DNA of 50,096 bases from an uncultured Clostridia bacterium. Lineage in GTDB: Bacteria; Bacillota; Clostridia; Oscillospirales; Oscillospiraceae. Of this stretch, positions 48,940 to 50,096 are shown in pieces. The notes under the pieces are model-generated. The model was not told where the DNA came from. It saw nothing but the letters and a program-made list of their open reading frames with translations, and did not search any database. The stretch is from the NCBI GenBank assembly GCA_946061515.1, contig CAMGRL010000013.1:1-50096 (forward strand), read 5' to 3'. The position numbers were made by a program, and so were the translations under genes. Every line of letters begins with the position of its first letter. Position 1 is the stretch's first letter.

Positions 48940-50031
48940 ATGATAAAGCTACATGTTTCGGCGGCAAATATTGCCGTTGAGGAAAAGGAGACATTGACCG
49001 AAGGGCGCGTGGGGCTGCTGTGTCAGTTCCGCTTTACCGACGAATGGGCCGGGCTTGCAAAGACGGCGGTGTTTGACGGGGCGGACAGCCGGGACGTGAT
49101 CCTGAAGAGCGATACGGTTGCTGTCCCGGCGGAGTGCCTTGCCGCCGAGGGCTATTCACTCAGCGTGGGCGTATACGGAAAGAACGCCGCCGGGGATATT
49201 GTAATACCAACGGTATACGCCACGGTGGGGAAGATACAGCGCAGCGCCTATCCCAGCGGCAAGGAGACGGCAGAACCCACCCCTGACGTGGTGGCCCAGA
49301 TCCAGCAGGCGGCGGCCAACGCGGAGGAGCTGGCCCGGTCTGTCCGGGAGGACGCGGACCTGGGAAAATTCCAGGGTGCCGCCGGGCAGAAAGGCGATAA
49401 AGGCGACAAGGGGGACAAAGGAGATACCGGAGACCCTGGCGGCTGGTACGCACCGGAAGTCACTCAGCCGGACGCAAACACCATGCGGTTTGCCTTTACC
49501 CCCAGCAAGGAGGGGATGCCCGAAGTACCGCCCAAAGATATCGCCATTCCGGGCGGAGGCGGAACTGGCGGAAGCGGCGAGGACGGCGGATATTATTCAC
49601 CGGCTGTAGATGCTGACGGAAATCTTTCCTGGACGGCAAGCAAAGCCGATATGCCTGCGGTTGACGGCGCCAACATCAAGGGACCGAAAGGCGACACCGG
49701 CACGCAAGGCCCCCAAGGTATAAAGGGCGACACCGGAGCAACGGGCCCCCAAGGTCCACAGGGGCCAAAAGGCGATACCGGCGCAACTGGCCCAAAGGGT
49801 GACACAGGTGCTACCGGAGCACAGGGGCCGAAAGGCGAAAAGGGAGATAAGGGCGACACCGGCGCAGACGGCGCGGACGGCAAGTCCGCCTATGCCTACG
49901 CCCAGGAGGGCGGCTTCATCGGCACAGAGGCGGAGTTTGCGGCGAAGCTTTCGGCGGAGATCCCCACCGACAGCCATATCAACAGTCTGATCGACACAAA
50001 GCTGGGGGTGATTGAAAATGGCGCTTACTGA
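48940..50031 (+). CDS. Collagen-like tail fibre protein
   Basis: A 363-residue protein with AGGAGG before the ATG. The N-terminal ~110 residues ([44 protein letters not shown]) form a beta domain of phage tail origin. Two Gly-X-Y stretches follow, near residues 150-165 and 255-315 ([19 protein letters not shown]), which fold as collagen triple helix. The C-terminal [23 protein letters not shown] motif is a common Clostridia fibre tail. Confidence 0.86.
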   Translation: MIKLHVSAANIAVEEKETLTEGRVGLLCQFRFTDEWAGLAKTAVFDGADSRDVILKSDTVAVPAECLAAEGYSLSVGVYGKNAAGDIVIPTVYATVGKIQRSAYPSGKETAEPTPDVVAQIQQAAANAEELARSVREDADLGKFQGAAGQKGDKGDKGDKGDTGDPGGWYAPEVTQPDANTMRFAFTPSKEGMPEVPPKDIAIPGGGGTGGSGEDGGYYSPAVDADGNLSWTASKADMPAVDGANIKGPKGDTGTQGPQGIKGDTGATGPQGPQGPKGDTGATGPKGDTGATGAQGPKGEKGDKGDTGADGADGKSAYAYAQEGGFIGTEAEFAAKLSAEIPTDSHINSLIDTKLGVIENGAY

Positions 50032-50096
50032 TAAGCTGACAGCCATAGCCGATGCTGTACGGGCAAAAACCGGCGGCACGGAGCTGCTGACCCTTG
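50018..50096 (+). CDS. Phage tail protein, 5' end only
   Basis: Starts at ATG 50018, overlapping the collagen-like gene. Reads [20 protein letters not shown], the common opening of phage tail fibre proteins. The rest lies beyond the window. Confidence 0.7.
   Translation, partial: MALTDKLTAIADAVRAKTGGTELLTL

Larger units (their letters stand above)
8933..50096. mobile_element. Prophage (left end to window edge, right end not included)
   Basis: A continuous phage module order: integrase, immunity, early and replication genes, terminase, portal, protease, fibres, giant internal protein, scaffold, capsid, connector, tail. It begins at the second break in cotJC. The late genes run left to right and the last visible gene is cut by the window edge. 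The portal type, N4-gp56-like capsid and large internal protein suggest a podovirus-like particle. Confidence 0.88.

Overview
The window looks like a chromosomal segment of a Gram-positive, spore-forming gut-type Clostridia member, probably Oscillospirales. The reasons are its moderately high GC, AGGAGG-type ribosome binding sites, a CotJC-type manganese catalase, a VanZ-like protein, and prophage genes of Clostridia type (TerS/TerL, N4-gp56-like capsid, PcfJ/PcfK, Prp-like protease). The taxonomic call is inference. No tRNA, rRNA or CRISPR array was found. || Layout. (1) 1-2040, minus strand: host operon alpha/beta hydrolase - DUF1810 protein - GNAT acetyltransferase. The 5' end of a group II intron lies just after its terminator and runs off the left edge. 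(2) 2038-8932, minus strand: the sporulation-associated manganese catalase gene cotJC, cut into pieces. Its C-terminal part is at 2038-2456 and a 34-codon middle part is at 8831-8932. Between them sits a 6.4-kb element (2449-8838) with its own large serine recombinase and cargo: a TylF-like methyltransferase, a SHOCT-like small protein, VanZ, a nucleotidyltransferase-fold protein, a DJ-1 protein and an RNase Z-like protein. An 8-bp direct repeat (TGTACCTA) marks both ends, and joining the flanks across it restores the catalase reading frame exactly. (3) From about 8933 to the right edge: a second insertion in the same gene, a prophage with its own serine integrase beside the junction. The first ~29 codons of cotJC should lie beyond the right end. 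|| Prophage. The left end has the integrase (minus), a type III toxin-antitoxin locus of CptIN type, a predicted small RNA, and an immunity region with divergent cI/Cro-like genes and CGCACG-NNN-CGTGCG operators. Next comes a run of tiny genes on alternating strands, then the plus-strand early operon (VRR-NUC nuclease, small zinc-ribbon proteins, PcfK, PcfJ, a DUF3102 protein, an HUH replication-like protein). The late genes follow: terminase, portal, phage-encoded Prp-like protease, tail-fibre-like protein, carbohydrate-binding protein, an alanine-rich protein, a 3119-residue polyvalent protein, scaffold, major capsid, connector, tail hub and collagen-like fibre. The large portal, N4-gp56-like capsid, giant internal protein and absence of a tape measure or sheath in view suggest a podovirus-like virion. 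|| Most interesting points: two serine-recombinase elements splitting one sporulation gene, as in skin-type developmental excision; a 72-bp hairpin-rich repeat present about a dozen times, always in the same orientation, and three times translated in frame inside the giant gene; a phage Prp protease together with LQFFA cleavage motifs at the N-termini of both scaffold and capsid; a type III toxin-antitoxin locus; a structured small RNA with its own promoter and terminator; an AT-rich MuF-C/PBECR-like cassette inside the giant gene; and an 18-bp box shared by the two late-operon leader regions.
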